From Aaosphaeria pasadenensis (taxonomy: Eukaryota > Ascomycota > Dothideomycetes > Pleosporales), in NCBI GenBank assembly GCA_022813625.1, contig JAKLMB010000008.1, positions 806,001-870,000 of the forward strand: DNA of 64,000 nucleotides, given 5' to 3'. The first letter of the stretch is position 1, and the number at the start of each line of letters is the position of its first letter. Positions 23,043 to 35,499 of the stretch are shown piece after piece. Below the pieces are notes generated by a model, which was not told the DNA's origin, searched no databases, and worked only from the letters and a program-made list of their open reading frames with translations. A program made the position numbers and the translations under genes.

Positions 23043-25621
23043 GCTGCCATGAATCCCTGTATAAACTAGTTTTCGGTTTTGTTTGGTGTCGGTCCCCACA
23101 TGGTTTTGTCGTTAAAGAATATGTTCACACTTGTGATAATTTTTATTGGTCTGCGGATATTCTTGTAAGCTAATATTCTTGGGCCCGTCTTGTATCGTAT
23201 GGAGCCATAAAACAAATGAACTATTACGGCCTCATACCTACTGTGTGCTCGCCGTGACTGATGGAGATCCGCGTTAAAGCCCATCGATCGAACAGCTATA
23301 CATCACATCTTCGTCCAAGCTAAGTTCAAAGAGGAGATGAAGGGGGCGTGCGCTGCAGTAGTAGCAAAAGGAAAAGGCTGTGGAACGATGAGGTTGAGGC
23401 AGAGTGAAAGCTAAGAGGCCGTTTGTGGAACAATCTAACCCGGTTTAGATTAGTTCACGTGTAACATTATAGGCCTCTAGCTACCCTCCAGCTACATTGC
23501 GACCTTGTGACTTTTGACAAATTCTTGGAGACTGTTAGAATGGTAGTTTGTTGTTGTGGTCGGTTGGAGTACGTCAATGGTCATCAAGAAGATGTTGCGA
23601 ATTTTGGTTCTGTATAACCCACCTAACTTGATGGTGAGGTTGCAATAGGATCCCAGTCACTTAAAATCGTACGAGACTTCAAGCTTGCTTTCGTTTTGTG
23701 GGGGTGGGAGTACCGTCGTGTTGGTATCTCAACTTCGGTACAGGTGGTGATCACTAAGTCAATGGCCTTGTCGATCGATAGGCCTGCCTGCGACCCCAGA
23801 ATATCTTCAAGGCGCACGTTGAAAGTCTCAGGAGATTTCTACATATGATACTATTGCCGGCGACGGATAGGTGCATGAGAAGTTTCAGCTTTGGCCCCAC
23901 GAACAAAGAAAACTCTGTCTCCTATGAGTTGGCCACGCTTTGGATTGCCTCCTCCAGGTCCGATGTCAAGCTTTGCGGGATAGTAACAACCACGCACATG
24001 ACTATTGGATGAGTACGCAAAGCTAACCATGGGACAGCCAGATGCATCTTTCACCGACAATTCGACGAGCGACGATAGATGGTCTCTATCTTCTTCACTC
24101 TTCCGTTTCGTTGTTGGTACAGCATAGTTCCCCGCTCACATCTTCTCAGTCAGATGCATCAAGCATGCAGAAGCAGAATGCAGCAAACATTCTCCAGTGG
24201 ACATACAAGGATTTCCACAGCAGTGGCTTCTTTCGTGCCGATCAGTATGCACAGTTCCTAAATGCGACTTGGACGTCCCCACTCCATATCCGATCTTGAT
24301 CAACAACAGGGCATGTACTTCACTGAGCAGCCCAGTGCATGTCCCATATGACGTTATCAGGATGTCCTTCAATGCGAGTACGAAATACCTTGTAGATTCA
24401 GTCCGATTCTAGGCCTGGTCTTCGCTGTTGTGACAGTACCGCTGCCGCCATAACACCCCCAGCAGCGCGCCAACAGCGCGCCGACAGCCTTACATCCCGA
24501 TCGTAAATCATCCCCAAATGTCGCTCACGTAGCCATCTATGCAGTGAAGCATGCGCCACCCCCATTTGCAATGTTCATCTCTGAGTATTGCCCAACGCCT
24601 GATTTGGGGAATTGGTTTGCCTTACCGGGAGGAAATTAAGCGAGTCAATGGGGGGCCGTAATCAAAACAAAGTGTTCCTGACAAGCTTGTGATTGCCGTG
24701 TGTGATAAGATCAAGGAGAACGTACCTCGTATCATACGGCCGAATGAGTTCTGATCTGATTTACGGAGTACTATACGAAGAACTCCATGCAGTGCGCTTT
24801 TCGACTTCCAGACCTTCTAAAGGTAAACTGTGCTTCACACTGTGCCCACACCATGGTGACAGGCCCTTCGATTTCAGCAGATACATGGAGCGAACCCACC
24901 AAAGTCACTGCAACTGATATGGTAATCGGACGATTTGACGACAAGCACGTTTGAAAGTCAGCCCGTCGTCCGGCTCTGACCGGTTCCTGAAATAGCCATG
25001 TGTGAAGGAGCATCTCCCCAACAGAGCTTGCCGAATACAGCCAGTTAGTGTGGCTGATTTTCTTGGCATTTTTGTTGTTAAACGAGGACGAATCAGAATG
25101 AGAATTGAACGAGAGGTAGACCCACCCAGCTTCCCCAAAGAGGAAATGTACGAGGATTTCACGTGACTTGTCTGTACCCATCATCCTGCTTAGCGTGAAG
25201 CGTGTTTGGTTGGGTGAGGCAGGTAGAGAAAAGGTGGATGGGGTATAAAGTAGAAAGCAGGCTCCTGAAGTGAGATTCGTGATTGTATTTGACCTCTCTG
25301 CTTTTCTGCGTTCCCTTTCGATACGACGGACGAATTTCTCTACTGCTGCCCTCATTACGCTCTCTAACCACTCCATCGCGGAGATAAACATAAGACCAAC
25401 TTGCCTCCGGCTCATACAAATCTATCTGCTTCATTCATACGCCACGGTCCACCTAGATCATCAATCGCAGAGACCTGACCTTACGCCTTGTGCCACTGCT
25501 TTGTGCTCTTTTAAAAGACAAAAAGACCACCCCCTCGTCCGACTATTCTCGACATCGCAGCATCGAGCCTATTTCATCGACCCGACCCCACAGTTGGAGA
25601 CCCCATCCAATCATACCCAAG
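23043..25621. other. Intergenic region
   Basis: 2.6 kb with no convincing gene. A minus-strand 214-residue ORF at 24771-25415 starts in the C/T-rich leader of the next gene and has no domain, so I do not call it. TACGGAGTA occurs at 24762-24770. A doubled AACAGCGCGCC/GACAGC block is near 24450-24487. Confidence 0.5.
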
Positions 25622-25909
25622 ATGCCCGCAATCATGACCCTTCTCAAGCGAGACGACAACATGGGGTTCGCCATCCATCCAGCCCTGATCGTTCTCTGTG
25701 TCATGCTCGGCGCCGCACTTATGGTCACTTGCGGAGCAGGAGTGCATCGAATGTACGGCGTGCGAGTTGAGGACCGGGCACATATGGTACGCTCAGTAGA
25801 GCAAGAGGCATATATGCGGGAAGTTCGTGACAGGAATCTGGAGGGACTTATGCATGAAGGCAGGAGAAGTCACTTCAAGCATCCGAGACCACCAGTAAAC
25901 AGGGGGTGA
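25622..25909 (+). CDS. Small single-pass membrane protein
   Basis: 95 residues from the ATG at 25622 (context AAGATGCCC); the open frame further upstream lacks a supported ATG. Residues about 18-42 (HPALIVLCVMLGAALMVTCGAGVHRMYG) form one hydrophobic helix. The rest is a charged, basic tail (EYMREVRDRNLE type) suited to a cytosolic helix. A GTGAGT near the stop (25906) could begin an intron, in which case the C-terminus would differ. Similar short one-helix proteins are conserved in Dothideomycetes without known function. Confidence 0.65.
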   Translation: MPAIMTLLKRDDNMGFAIHPALIVLCVMLGAALMVTCGAGVHRMYGVRVEDRAHMVRSVEQEAYMREVRDRNLEGLMHEGRRSHFKHPRPPVNRG

Positions 25910-26364
25910 GTTATGTTAGCCTATTCGATTCCGGATTGTCTCGACGACGACTGACGATCCCCCAAGGGCCTCGCCGTACTCGGAAGCCTGAGCGAATTGT
26001 GTCGAAACCTGAACGAGGCTATCGGTGTCACGCCGTATTCTACTGGTACATATTGAGCAATTCCAAGGAGAATTTGCTGTTTTCGAGGAGCAAGATACAC
26101 TGGAAGTGCGGTGTGGTTGGACATGTTAAGGGTTATTGGCGTTCCGTGGATACAACTGGTCATGGAAAGGCCGTCTTTACTTGGTTGGAATAGATACCTC
26201 TGCATATAATGAATACCACAATATCGCAGCTTGGAACATAGCTGTAAAAGGGATGCATTCTGCCAGGGTCGTGATCGGAAAGTGAAACCAGGAACGTATT
26301 CCTCAAAGATATTTAGGGTGTAGTTGAAGTAGCCTGGTCTACCTACGATTCCACACACTTGAGG
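25910..26364. other. Short intergenic region, convergent gene ends
   Basis: About 450 bases between two converging 3' ends. Nothing recognised; it probably holds both 3' UTRs. Confidence 0.5.
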
Positions 26365-27918
26365 TCAACGCATGTTAGCCAAGTCGATGTCAACTTCTCG
26401 AGCCGGCCATTCGAGGAAGTCGTGATACTCCTTGCCTGCTACAATCACCGCAACCGTAATGAGAGCCGATGGCCAAGTGTTTGACAACCACGCTGACCTC
26501 GCGCGATATGCCAAGAGACCCCAGTGTGCCGCTATAACCCACGCTTCTGGAATCTGTTGCTCTAATAGGGTACTAAATTCATGAGAGATGTGGTGTGACC
26601 ACATCAGTACGGCACCGTAGTCGAAGCGTCCGTAGTCAGACAAGACAGTGTCTCCGATAATTGATTTATGTCGGCCAATTTCCCCATGCGTTAATTGAGA
26701 AACCAAAGCGAAGCATTCTCGCAGGTGTCCCAACGATGCTCTTAGGGTGTCAAAGTAGTACTCATAAGCTCTACCAGGCCGCATCCACATTTTATCTAGA
26801 CTTTGGATCCTGCGGTCCTCTTCTGCTGATATCGGATCTGCAGGTACTGCGGGTGGCCACCAATCTCGATTGGCTAAAGGGGAGAGTATACCTTGTTGTA
26901 GATGATACCAACAAGGTACCAATATGACTAATTGGCCTCTTAGAGCACGGAGCATCCGTACCATTGGCATGGTCAGACAATCGAGGGACTTTGCACTCTG
27001 CTGTAACGTAGCTGCCGCGAGAGTGTCTTTGAGCTCATCGTATGCTTCTCCAGTAGTTGCGATCGTGTACGCAGCCAAGGTTGCAGAAAATGCAAACAAG
27101 GCATCAGCATTCTCTTCATTCACGCTTTTGAGGGCCAACTGAAACTTCGAGATCCCTCCACTCATTTGTTCGACGGCCGTGACATGGTAGGCATCTTTTT
27201 CTATGCTTCCCGCTTCCGAAATATGAGATAGGTGCAATGACGATAATGCCAGCATGCCATAGAGGACGAATCGATGTTGTGTACACAGCACTGGTATAGC
27301 ATTGAGCCAGGCTATCTGCCCATCTCGAGTTACGGCTACAGTTGCAGCCACTACACTTTCAAAATGATCAACTATGCTTTGAATGTGTGCTTTTTGATCA
27401 GGAGGGAATTCCTCAAGTGCTCCAGTAGAGACAAGCGCTTGCAGGAGTTTTGGTGAATGAGGTGGGTTCAGGGTTTTCAAAATTGGCTCATTCACATCCA
27501 GGGTATCCGATGATTCGGCGGACGGAGATGAAGATCTTTGACGAAACACTTGTACATCAATGAGTGCTGTTGGCCGCCTGAGTGTATCCGAGGGTCTGTA
27601 GTTACAGACGAGATTTCGTTTCGTGCAATGCAGACAGGTCGGTCGGCCTTCGTCGCACTTCCAGGTCAATCAGCTGCAATTCTTCATCCTGTACTTTCGT
27701 ATCTAACTCTTACTTTTATGCGTCTTTTCTTGCATGCATCACAGCCCTAGTCACAGTGAGGTACGATTAGTATTTGCATTGATTTCGAGCAACTAGATGA
27801 GAAGTTTTGTTCATCAAAATGGGGCTTCGGCGCATGCATCGAGATTTGAGAGAGTGAGGTCTTGCATAGGAAGCTGGCTTACAGTTTTGACCTTGTGATG
27901 AGCTCTACGGACTACCAT
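26365..27918 (-). CDS. Zn2Cys6 transcription factor, UPC2-like family
   Basis: Three exons: 27918..27883 (36 nt), 27746..27714 (33 nt) and 27657..26365, coding 453 residues. Joining them restores a full cluster: a basic lead MVVRRAHHKVKT, then GCDACKKRRIK, then CDEGRPTCLHCTKRNLVC, spacing C-x2-C-x6-C-x6-C-x2-C-x6-C. Intron 1 is GTAAGC..TAG (136 nt); intron 2 is GTAAGA..AAG (56 nt), a less common acceptor but the only one that completes the cluster. The remaining 400 residues match the fungal factor region seen with RRAH-K-(R/K)TGC-type clusters such as the sterol-uptake regulator group (YGMLALSSLHLS, a helical repeat-like core). Targets are unknown. Nearest neighbour is the GH125 gene, about 1 kb away and divergent, which is a possible but unproven target. 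Confidence 0.85.
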
Positions 27919-28907
27919 ATCATGAAATCACGGTGTAGTCTTTGAGCGAAGTACGACGAGGCCAGGGGAATAAGCTAGATTGTCATTTATCGTTCGGTAT
28001 TTCTAGCAACTGGTGACCTGTTTTCTGCCGTGTGATGGTGCTGCTTGCAAATCAATGTACAACTTGACAATGCGTTAGGTAATTTGTGTAATCTGTGCTA
28101 GAGAAGGTGTGATGGAAGGGGAGAGTGCAAGTGAGACGGAAGCTTGATAGAGACACGGATAAATGACTAAGCGGATCGGGACTAGCGGGGTCGAACACGT
28201 TCCAACCGCCTCAGCCAGAATCCGGGAATGAGTCTATTCCAGAAGTAACGGCTGCGAAAGGAAAGAATCGCATTCTGAGTGAATACTCGACACCACGAAC
28301 AATTCACGAGTTGCTTGTATCATCATGCAGTTCCGACTCGCCAAAGATACCTTCCTAACGCGTCTTAGCCTATTGCAGTGCAGCCCAATATCGCCGAGAA
28401 TGAGATATTCCAGCCACAACCGCTGCCATGCATCCCCGCAACGCGACATCGTGTGCCTGTTCCAGCCCGGCAGATGATTCACATGAACCATTCACATAAT
28501 TAAGATGAGACTTTAAAGTAGATTTGAGCTTCCCAAACAGATTTCACAGCATTAAACTTCCTAGCAAAACATCAATAAACCTCTTCACATTGTCTGCTGA
28601 CCGCTCTGCAGTTCTTAGCTGTCAGCCTGTCCCATGACGTCGGGCGACAAGAAATTGATGCAGGGCTTGTCCATAGCTTCATGGATCGTTACTTGCGGAG
28701 TTACACTGGCCAGCCGGATCAACAGCGGGGTACAGCCAAACGGGAAGGGTGACCAGAAGCTCGGATTCCTTTGCGCTCGTTGTCGAGGGGTTTAAAATGC
28801 ATCATTTCGTCACTGTGCCCGGTCTCTGGATCAGAATTCTCTTATTCTGTTCAAGAGCTAGAGGCCTTTCTTCTTCTTCATTTGCAAATACATTTGCTCA
28901 CTTCGAT
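27919..28907. other. Divergent promoter region, Zn2Cys6 factor and GH125 gene
   Basis: About 1 kb of unique sequence. A tRNA-like stretch near 28160-28230 was examined and rejected. From about 28840 a CT-rich tract precedes the GH125 start. No gene found. Confidence 0.5.
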
Positions 28908-30502
28908 ATGCGCGGTTCAAGATTGTTCGGTGCTTCGGCCGTTCCCCTGCTTGCTTCGGCGCAATGTCCAGACTATCTAGACTACGCATCTCAAATCCAT
29001 GGACCGTTGAGCGAGGGCAGATATCAGCTTGCGTATCAACGTCCATCCGAAGATTGTCGGACATTCAAGTCGCAAGGCGTTGAAGATATCATATCTCGCA
29101 TGCAGTCTGTCATCAAAGACCCGGATCTATACCGTCTCTTCCAGAATGCGTACCCAAACACGCTGGACACTGCTATCAAATGGAAAGGATACTCAAATGG
29201 AAACCCCGACGAAGAGCTGACATTCATAATCACCGGAGATATCAACGCTATGTGGCTACGCGACTCGTCAAACCAGATGCAAAGTTATCTGCCACTATTG
29301 AACGCCAGCAGTGATCCGAATTCCATCGCCAGTCTATATCGTGGTACTATAAACCTACAAGCTCGATATTTGCTCACTTCCCCATACTGCAACTCCTTTC
29401 AGCCTCCAGTCGAGAGTGGTATAGACATAGCTGTAAACGATGCGTACGTATAAACAGCTTTCGTGGAAAGAAGTGAATGATTCTAATATCTATGTGCAGC
29501 GCGAGCGAAGACACGGTCTTCCCACCGTATACCAATGAAACAGTGTTCGAATGCAAGTACGAGTTAGACTCTCTGGCAGCATTCCTCGAGGTCTCTGCGA
29601 ACTACCACGATGCCACGGGCGATTCGGACTTCTTCGGTCGATTTCAGTGGGTGGAAGCCGTTGAAGCCATCTTGAAAGTTGCCGAAGATATGACTCGGCC
29701 AACATATGGCGAAGACGGAGCCGTGCTAGACAGTCCATATACCTTCACCCGCCTTACTTCCCGTGCAACCGAGACCTTCCCCAATAGCGGTCTTGGAAAT
29801 CCCATCGCGAACGGTACTGGTCTGATCAGGAGTGGGTTCCGCCCAAGTGACGATGCGACGATCTACCAGTTCTACATTCCATCCAACATGATGTTCAGCG
29901 CCTACCTGGCCTCAGCATCGGAGATCATGAGCAAGCTAAACCATCCTAAGGCGGCATCGCTCTCCGAGAAGATGTCCTCTCTCTCGAAATCTCTTCGACG
30001 GGCCATCGAGGAGCACGGCACCATCAACCACCCGAAGCACGGCAAGATCTACGCCTTCGAGGTCGACGGCTTCGGCTCCTCGCTGATCATGGACGATGCA
30101 AATATTCCTTCGATTCTCTCCGCCCCTTTCGTCGGGTACGAGTACGACGAAGAGGTGTATCAGAACACCCGTGAGCTCATTCTGTCAGCCGACAATTCTT
30201 ACTTCATGCGAGGGCCCGTCATCAACGCCATTGGGGGTCCGCACCAGGGCTTCGGACAGGCGTGGCCAATGGCCAGCATCGTGAGGATCCTCACCAGTAA
30301 CGACGACGACGAGATTGTCAACGAGTTACGGCAGATTGTGAGTAGCACCGATGGACTGGGTCTGATTCACGAGAGCGTCAATAGCTTCAACCAGAGTCAG
30401 TGGACCAGACAGTGGTTCTCGTGGGCAAATGGGCTGTTCGGTCAAATGATTCTCGACTTGGAGGAGAGGAAGCCAGAACTCCTTGAGACCAGCTTCCAGT
30501 AA
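28908..30502 (+). CDS. GH125 exo-alpha-1,6-mannosidase, secreted
   Basis: Two exons, 28908..29443 and 29500..30502, coding 512 residues. The 56-nt intron starts GTACGT and ends GCAG. The frame extends upstream of 28908, but this ATG gives a short signal-like N-terminus (MRGSRLFGASAVPLLASAQ) just before the conserved CPDYLDYAS start. Family hallmarks are present: ITGDINAMWLRDSSNQM, a VNDA-SEDTVFPPYTNETVFECKYELDSLA block, the MRGPVINAIGGPH-GFGQAWPMAS block, and LIHESVN-WTRQWFSWANGLFG near the end. GH125 enzymes remove alpha-1,6-linked mannose without a metal cofactor. Length and motifs look complete, so it is probably active on fungal or plant mannans or N-glycans in the secretory path or outside. 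Confidence 0.93.
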
Positions 30503-33484
30503 GTAGTTACTTGTACGGAGGAGTGGTCGTGCATGTGCAAGATTCCATGTAATGTAGCACAGGTAGCATTAATGGTGGGCAGGTATCTCAAGCAGGCTGG
30601 ATGGACGCCTCTGAAACGAAATGTTCGGTAGCTTGCATCTAGAACATGAAGAACACATACATCCCTACTCTAGTCTACGTTCCCGTGCCTGGCAAAATCG
30701 GCTGTGCGATTGAGAAACTTGACCTGTAACGTCGCTCAGCGAGCACGTCTTTTCATGGCCACAAACACGTGCTGGCCGCGCATAGGCTGAATGAGACGTA
30801 ACCACGATCAGTGCAAATGTCGCTGACGTCCATGTTTGTTTTAGTAGTCATGTGTGTACATCTTCTTTTTCAACGTTTGTTTGTTATGACGAGGGAACGC
30901 GTTTGAACTAATTAAACATCAAATCTTATCAGCGTAGTGTGGTTTGGTGGGGGGGACTCCTCATCAGCGGACACGCGTCCGGCACGAGAGCAAATGAGAG
31001 GCATTTCCTACACCGGAAGCGGTAATTAGATCTATGAAAAAGTGCCCCGCACGCCTGGGTGCGCACTCTAATTGACGATGAAGCGGAAACGCCGACAAAT
31101 TTCAACGAAACACTATAGCCTCTTGCCTCTTGGGATGATGCTTGCAGCCAACTATCGACTGTCTGAAGGGGAAAGTTGTTAAGTTCAACAGTAACAAATA
31201 TAGAAGGAGGAAAATATATCGCCGTAGTCGCTTAATGGAAGCATTCACGACAAAGGAAGGAGGAATATCGAGTGATTCGACGAGACGTTCCCCAGATCTG
31301 CATAGGCTTGCTACTACTGCGCCGCTGAGAGCGCTTGCCTGCTTGGAAAGATGGTCGGCCTGCAGAGAGCATGACGATTATGTACGAGTGACCTACGGTA
31401 CGAGACGGTCGGGGATGGAGAGCCGCTGGTTTCAGGAACCGCACAGATAGTGTGAGATGTATATGGAAGGACGCCCCAGCGCATAATCTTGCATTGCACG
31501 CGACCCACCTCACGGAGATAATGAAATCAATGCGAAAAAAAGCCACCGTTGAGCGAAAAACATAGGCGTTTGATGGACCTTTCAACGGTATCGCGGATAT
31601 ACAATGGGTATGTGGGTGTTTTGGGGTAAGAGAAAATGACAACACTAGCAAACAGGTTCTCGACGGACTACTATGTTCTCCGTAGCGTAGTTGAGTTGGC
31701 TGGTCTTGACTCTTGATCGCTCTGGCAACATACAAAACATCTGCACGACCTACAGTAGTTCTGTTGGCATTTACTTGTCGTACCTATTGTGATGGACTAT
31801 CAGCAAGCCAACCGAGGGGAAAGCCGGCATCAACTGATCTGTACAGCAGCACAGGCGTACCAGTTGATGCCCGTGGGGGTGATCGACCGCACTCACTGGA
31901 TCGATCGCTTGAGAATTTAATGCAGGGAAGGCCAAACAGAGTACACCGAGTGCAATACGGCAGAGTACAATAATGCCAGTTGAAAGCGACGCCCGCGGTG
32001 CGAGTTGCCGGCCAACGAAAGCAAGCATTGGCGTCGTCGATCGAGTCAGGGGGTGGTGCATTCTATTCCATCCAGTCCAGTAATTGGGCCCAGTTCCAGT
32101 CTTCGAGGTCCCTATGGTGCTTCGTTCGCCTAAATGAGCAAGCAAGTAGCGATCCAGCCAGGGGGGAATCTCAAACTCTACCCACCTCTACTCAACTGGG
32201 ACGATTGTGTATCCCGAATTCCTGCTTCTCGGTCGAGTAACTACTAGCATTATTGGGGTGCATCAATGATCAGATGCATCATGTCTTCTACCATACTGTA
32301 CCCCAATTCCCACACACCCCCTCCCCTCCGTGAGACGACAACGCTGCAATGCTTCCCTCCAACCTGACGAGGCACAACACAACGTGCGTACTACCATTAC
32401 AAGTACCATCAGCAACGGTGGTCACTCCTTCATTAATCAACAATTTGTGCCATTTCAGACATGGTCCTAGCACGATAGTTTGACCTAGTGGTGGGACACC
32501 TTCGGGAGGTTCGGCGCTCGCGTTTGATGAAAGGTCCCACCCATAAGGGTCTCCTTACCAGCCAACGACAGGCTACTCATGACGATTCTCGCGAACTACC
32601 ACTTCCACTGGCGTGTTTTGGGCCATGGCTGCCAATAAGCCTCCGCCTATGAAGACCTCATCGCCGCTGTTATTTCCCTCCCGGGGCTGAGGCCAGCGCC
32701 ATGGCTAGTACATAGTAGAGCAATCAGCACTGGCGCTGGCGTTGTCTTGCCCCCAGCTGTTCTATGTTATAGCTTATAATATCGCCATTCTGGAGCACAA
32801 GTGTTGTATGATTCTACAAGTAAACCAGAGATCCCTCTCCTCGTCCCTCTTCACCCCCTTACACCTCAGCCTCTATTCAGTAATCGCTGCGTTTTGAGCC
32901 CAGTCTCTGCTATTCTGTTTCACGTTGCCCGCGTCGTTCAATAGGGAGCTCGATTGCTACTGGATTAAGCGCCCCGGCCCCCATCTTCGCCCATCCTCGG
33001 CCGCCTCTACTGTGTGTAACAGGACCCCGATTGGACCAGTCTCAAAACCTCGAATTCCTGCGTCAAGCCATTGCTTGCTACTTCGACTTGACTATTGTTC
33101 CCAGCGCCAAACAATTTGCTGTCATTTTTCCTTGGGATAATTCTCCGAGCGTTGCTCCATCTTCTCCCCGGCCATCATCGTGGACTTGCGGTATACCTCA
33201 CGCTGACCGGGCCTTGTTTCATACATATTTTCAAACGCGCGAAGCGTCCGTCTACCAATTGCTCACTCGCTATCATAAGCCGTCGGGTTGGTGCCCCAGC
33301 TACTTCAAACAAAAACGTGCACGCTAATCAGTTACAGTAGGCATTTGGACATGGAATCCTATTTTTGACAGGCCATCTTGGAAGTTTATGCAAGTCGGAA
33401 TCTATACCGGGTTCGCACGTCCCACGACTCCAGCTTGAGTCTTTGTCACCTTTTAACTACTTGATCGTCCCGGGGCTTCGGACC
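30503..33484. other. Intergenic region, about 3 kb
   Basis: No supported gene. Short ORFs on both strands carry no domain. The frame at 33031 (DQSQNLEFLRQ...) lacks an ATG and does not splice sensibly into the downstream gene, so I leave it out. The region 32800-33480 probably includes the leader of the GSWDNF gene. Confidence 0.5.
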
Positions 33485-35499
33485 ATGGCAGCTACTACGC
33501 TTGTCACTTTCCTTTTGTATGTGTAGTCCGATATCCATCACAAAGCTCCGCTGTGATTAATATATCATTGCAGTGATTGTCCTTCTGCAGCAACCTCTGT
33601 GGCACTCTTGGGTTCTTGGGACAACTTCTCCCAACCATATCACCTGCAGAGAGATAAGCGAAGAGGTATCAAGAGTTGGACCGGATGTTTTTCTTTTGAC
33701 AGCATCATCTGCGACGGAGACTTCGAAGGTCCCAGCATCAAAAGAACCGGCCCACTTCTTATGGGAGGAACGTACTGGTACTACGTAAGAGGAGACTGCC
33801 TTTCCAGGAATTGGGAGGAAACGCGACTAATAAATCCCAGTATAAAGTTGATGACGACGAGGAGCACCACAATCCTGCTCAGCCATCTACAACATTCTGT
33901 CCTCTCCTTCCCGGACAGCGGCTCAACATACTCGACGTTCCAATGGAGTCAGCAAGCAAGACCAGCCCCGATAGCTTTCATGCTTTCACACGCAACCCCA
34001 ATGATAAGTATCTGACGCCTGTGCCGCCCAAGACGCTCCCTTCCCCACGGCTTGGAGACTACTGTAGGGAGACCTACAAAGTCCCCATGCACCCGGGTCG
34101 AGAATTGCGAGCGTATACAACACCTTCGCAGGGTCAGTATCGATTCAACAGGACCGAACGTCGTGGGAGGAGCATCTCAGCTTCGCAAGCCTCGCCTTCA
34201 GGATCGACTTTTCCTGACCTGAAAGGATTGAAAGATATGATCGTTTCTTCGAAACGCTCTGCACCCAACTCTCGCGGTCACAGTCCTCAACGCAGAGGCA
34301 AAGGACTCGAGATTGGCGCACCGGTCTTGATTAGCACTACCGCAGAGGACGTATATTTGGTTCCCTTACCATCAGCCACAACTCCCGAACGCAGCCCTCT
34401 GACACCATCGCATATCTCAGCAAAACTTAGAGAGTTCTCCCCACTCGGCTCGAATCCAGTCGATCCTATAAGAGACCTTGGTATCACGATCCCACAAACT
34501 AGCCCCGTCATATCTGAATACGGGCGGCCAAAACGTGCCCAATCTCATATTACTTCACCAGTTTCAAATGAAGTGGAAGCCAATTCTGGCCGCACGCGTG
34601 CGAATTCATCAGACATCAGGCGAACACGGGTCTACGTCTATTCCAATGAGCCCTGGGTTTCTTCTCCGAAGCTGCCTTCAGAGCCTGAGTGTCCAGAGGA
34701 GCCGGCCCCCGTACTACCAAAATCATTGGCGCCACTCCAGATCCCAAGATCATCGATCAATGAACGACCATCTTCCCGGCACGGAAGCAAGATGAACACA
34801 CCGGTCTGCAGTACACCACTCGACAAGGAGCTTCCGGCATTGCCTCGATACCTGGTCCCTGCGCCACTCTTTGCTTGCAGTGCTGCATCTAGTCCTGTCT
34901 GCCCACAAGAACCCGAACACAAAGAAGATGTCGATAGCGAGGAAGCTCCGGTCATCCCCCTAGCTATGAGGCGCAGCCATTTCTCTACGTGGAGCAGTAA
35001 TTCGACGACCAGTGACAAGGCCGCTGACGAGGACGACGCTGTCTACTCCCCAACCTTCAGCTCTTCGACGAGCAATTCGAGTGTACCGAATTCTCCTCAG
35101 CAACCGTCGGCCGTCTCTACAGATGCGAATGATCAGCTTAAAGTTGAAGCTCGCGATGTCAGCAATGTAGAGCAGCAAGATGAAGGGATCACCAGGAGGT
35201 CCGCCCGTGGCTCGATGGGCCCTCCATTACTTCGCCTTTCCACACTCTCCTTTGGTTCAAGTCTCTTGCCTCCGGTGATCCACCATGAGCCTACATCGCC
35301 TCGTCGACAAGCGAGCTGCATTGGCTACTCTGGATTTCAAGGCTACAGCTTGCCCGAGGACGACACTTGTTCACAGTCGACCCTCCTCAAGGAGACATTA
35401 TCTCTTGAGCCCGTCATCGCCAGCAATAGGTGTTCCTCTACCAGCCAACTGGAGAAGATGGTGAACGACTTCGGGTACCTCAGCGGGTCTGTCTTGTGA
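33485..35499 (+). CDS. GSWDNF-motif (CBM48/E-set-like) protein with disordered tail
   Basis: Three exons: 33485..33516 (32 nt), 33574..33784 and 33841..35499, coding 633 residues. Introns are GTATGT..GCAG and GTAAGA..CCAG, the second with a GACTAAT branch-like site. The spliced N-terminus reads MAATTLVTFLF, then LLGSWDNF (22-29), a Cys/Asp segment (GCFSFDSIICDGD), GGTYWYYYKVDDDEEHHNP and CPLLPGQRLNILDVP. This matches a fungal family whose first 110 residues look like a glycogen-binding E-set domain (GSWDNF and YWYYY on adjacent strands). The remaining 500 residues are Ser/Pro-rich and disordered, with many RS/SP sites. Carbohydrate binding is inferred from fold similarity, and the cellular role is unknown. 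Without the first two exons only the disordered tail is visible. Confidence 0.85.

Noticed and set aside
24771..25415. 214-residue minus-strand ORF
   Set aside because: No domain, lies partly in the leader of the plus-strand membrane protein gene, and composition is unlike the neighbouring genes.
28160..28230. tRNA-like sequence (GTTCGACC block on the minus strand)
   Set aside because: No matching acceptor stem or anticodon arm could be folded around it.
33031..33327. 98-residue plus-strand frame upstream of the GSWDNF gene
   Set aside because: It begins with TTG rather than ATG and does not splice in frame into the supported first exon at 33485.
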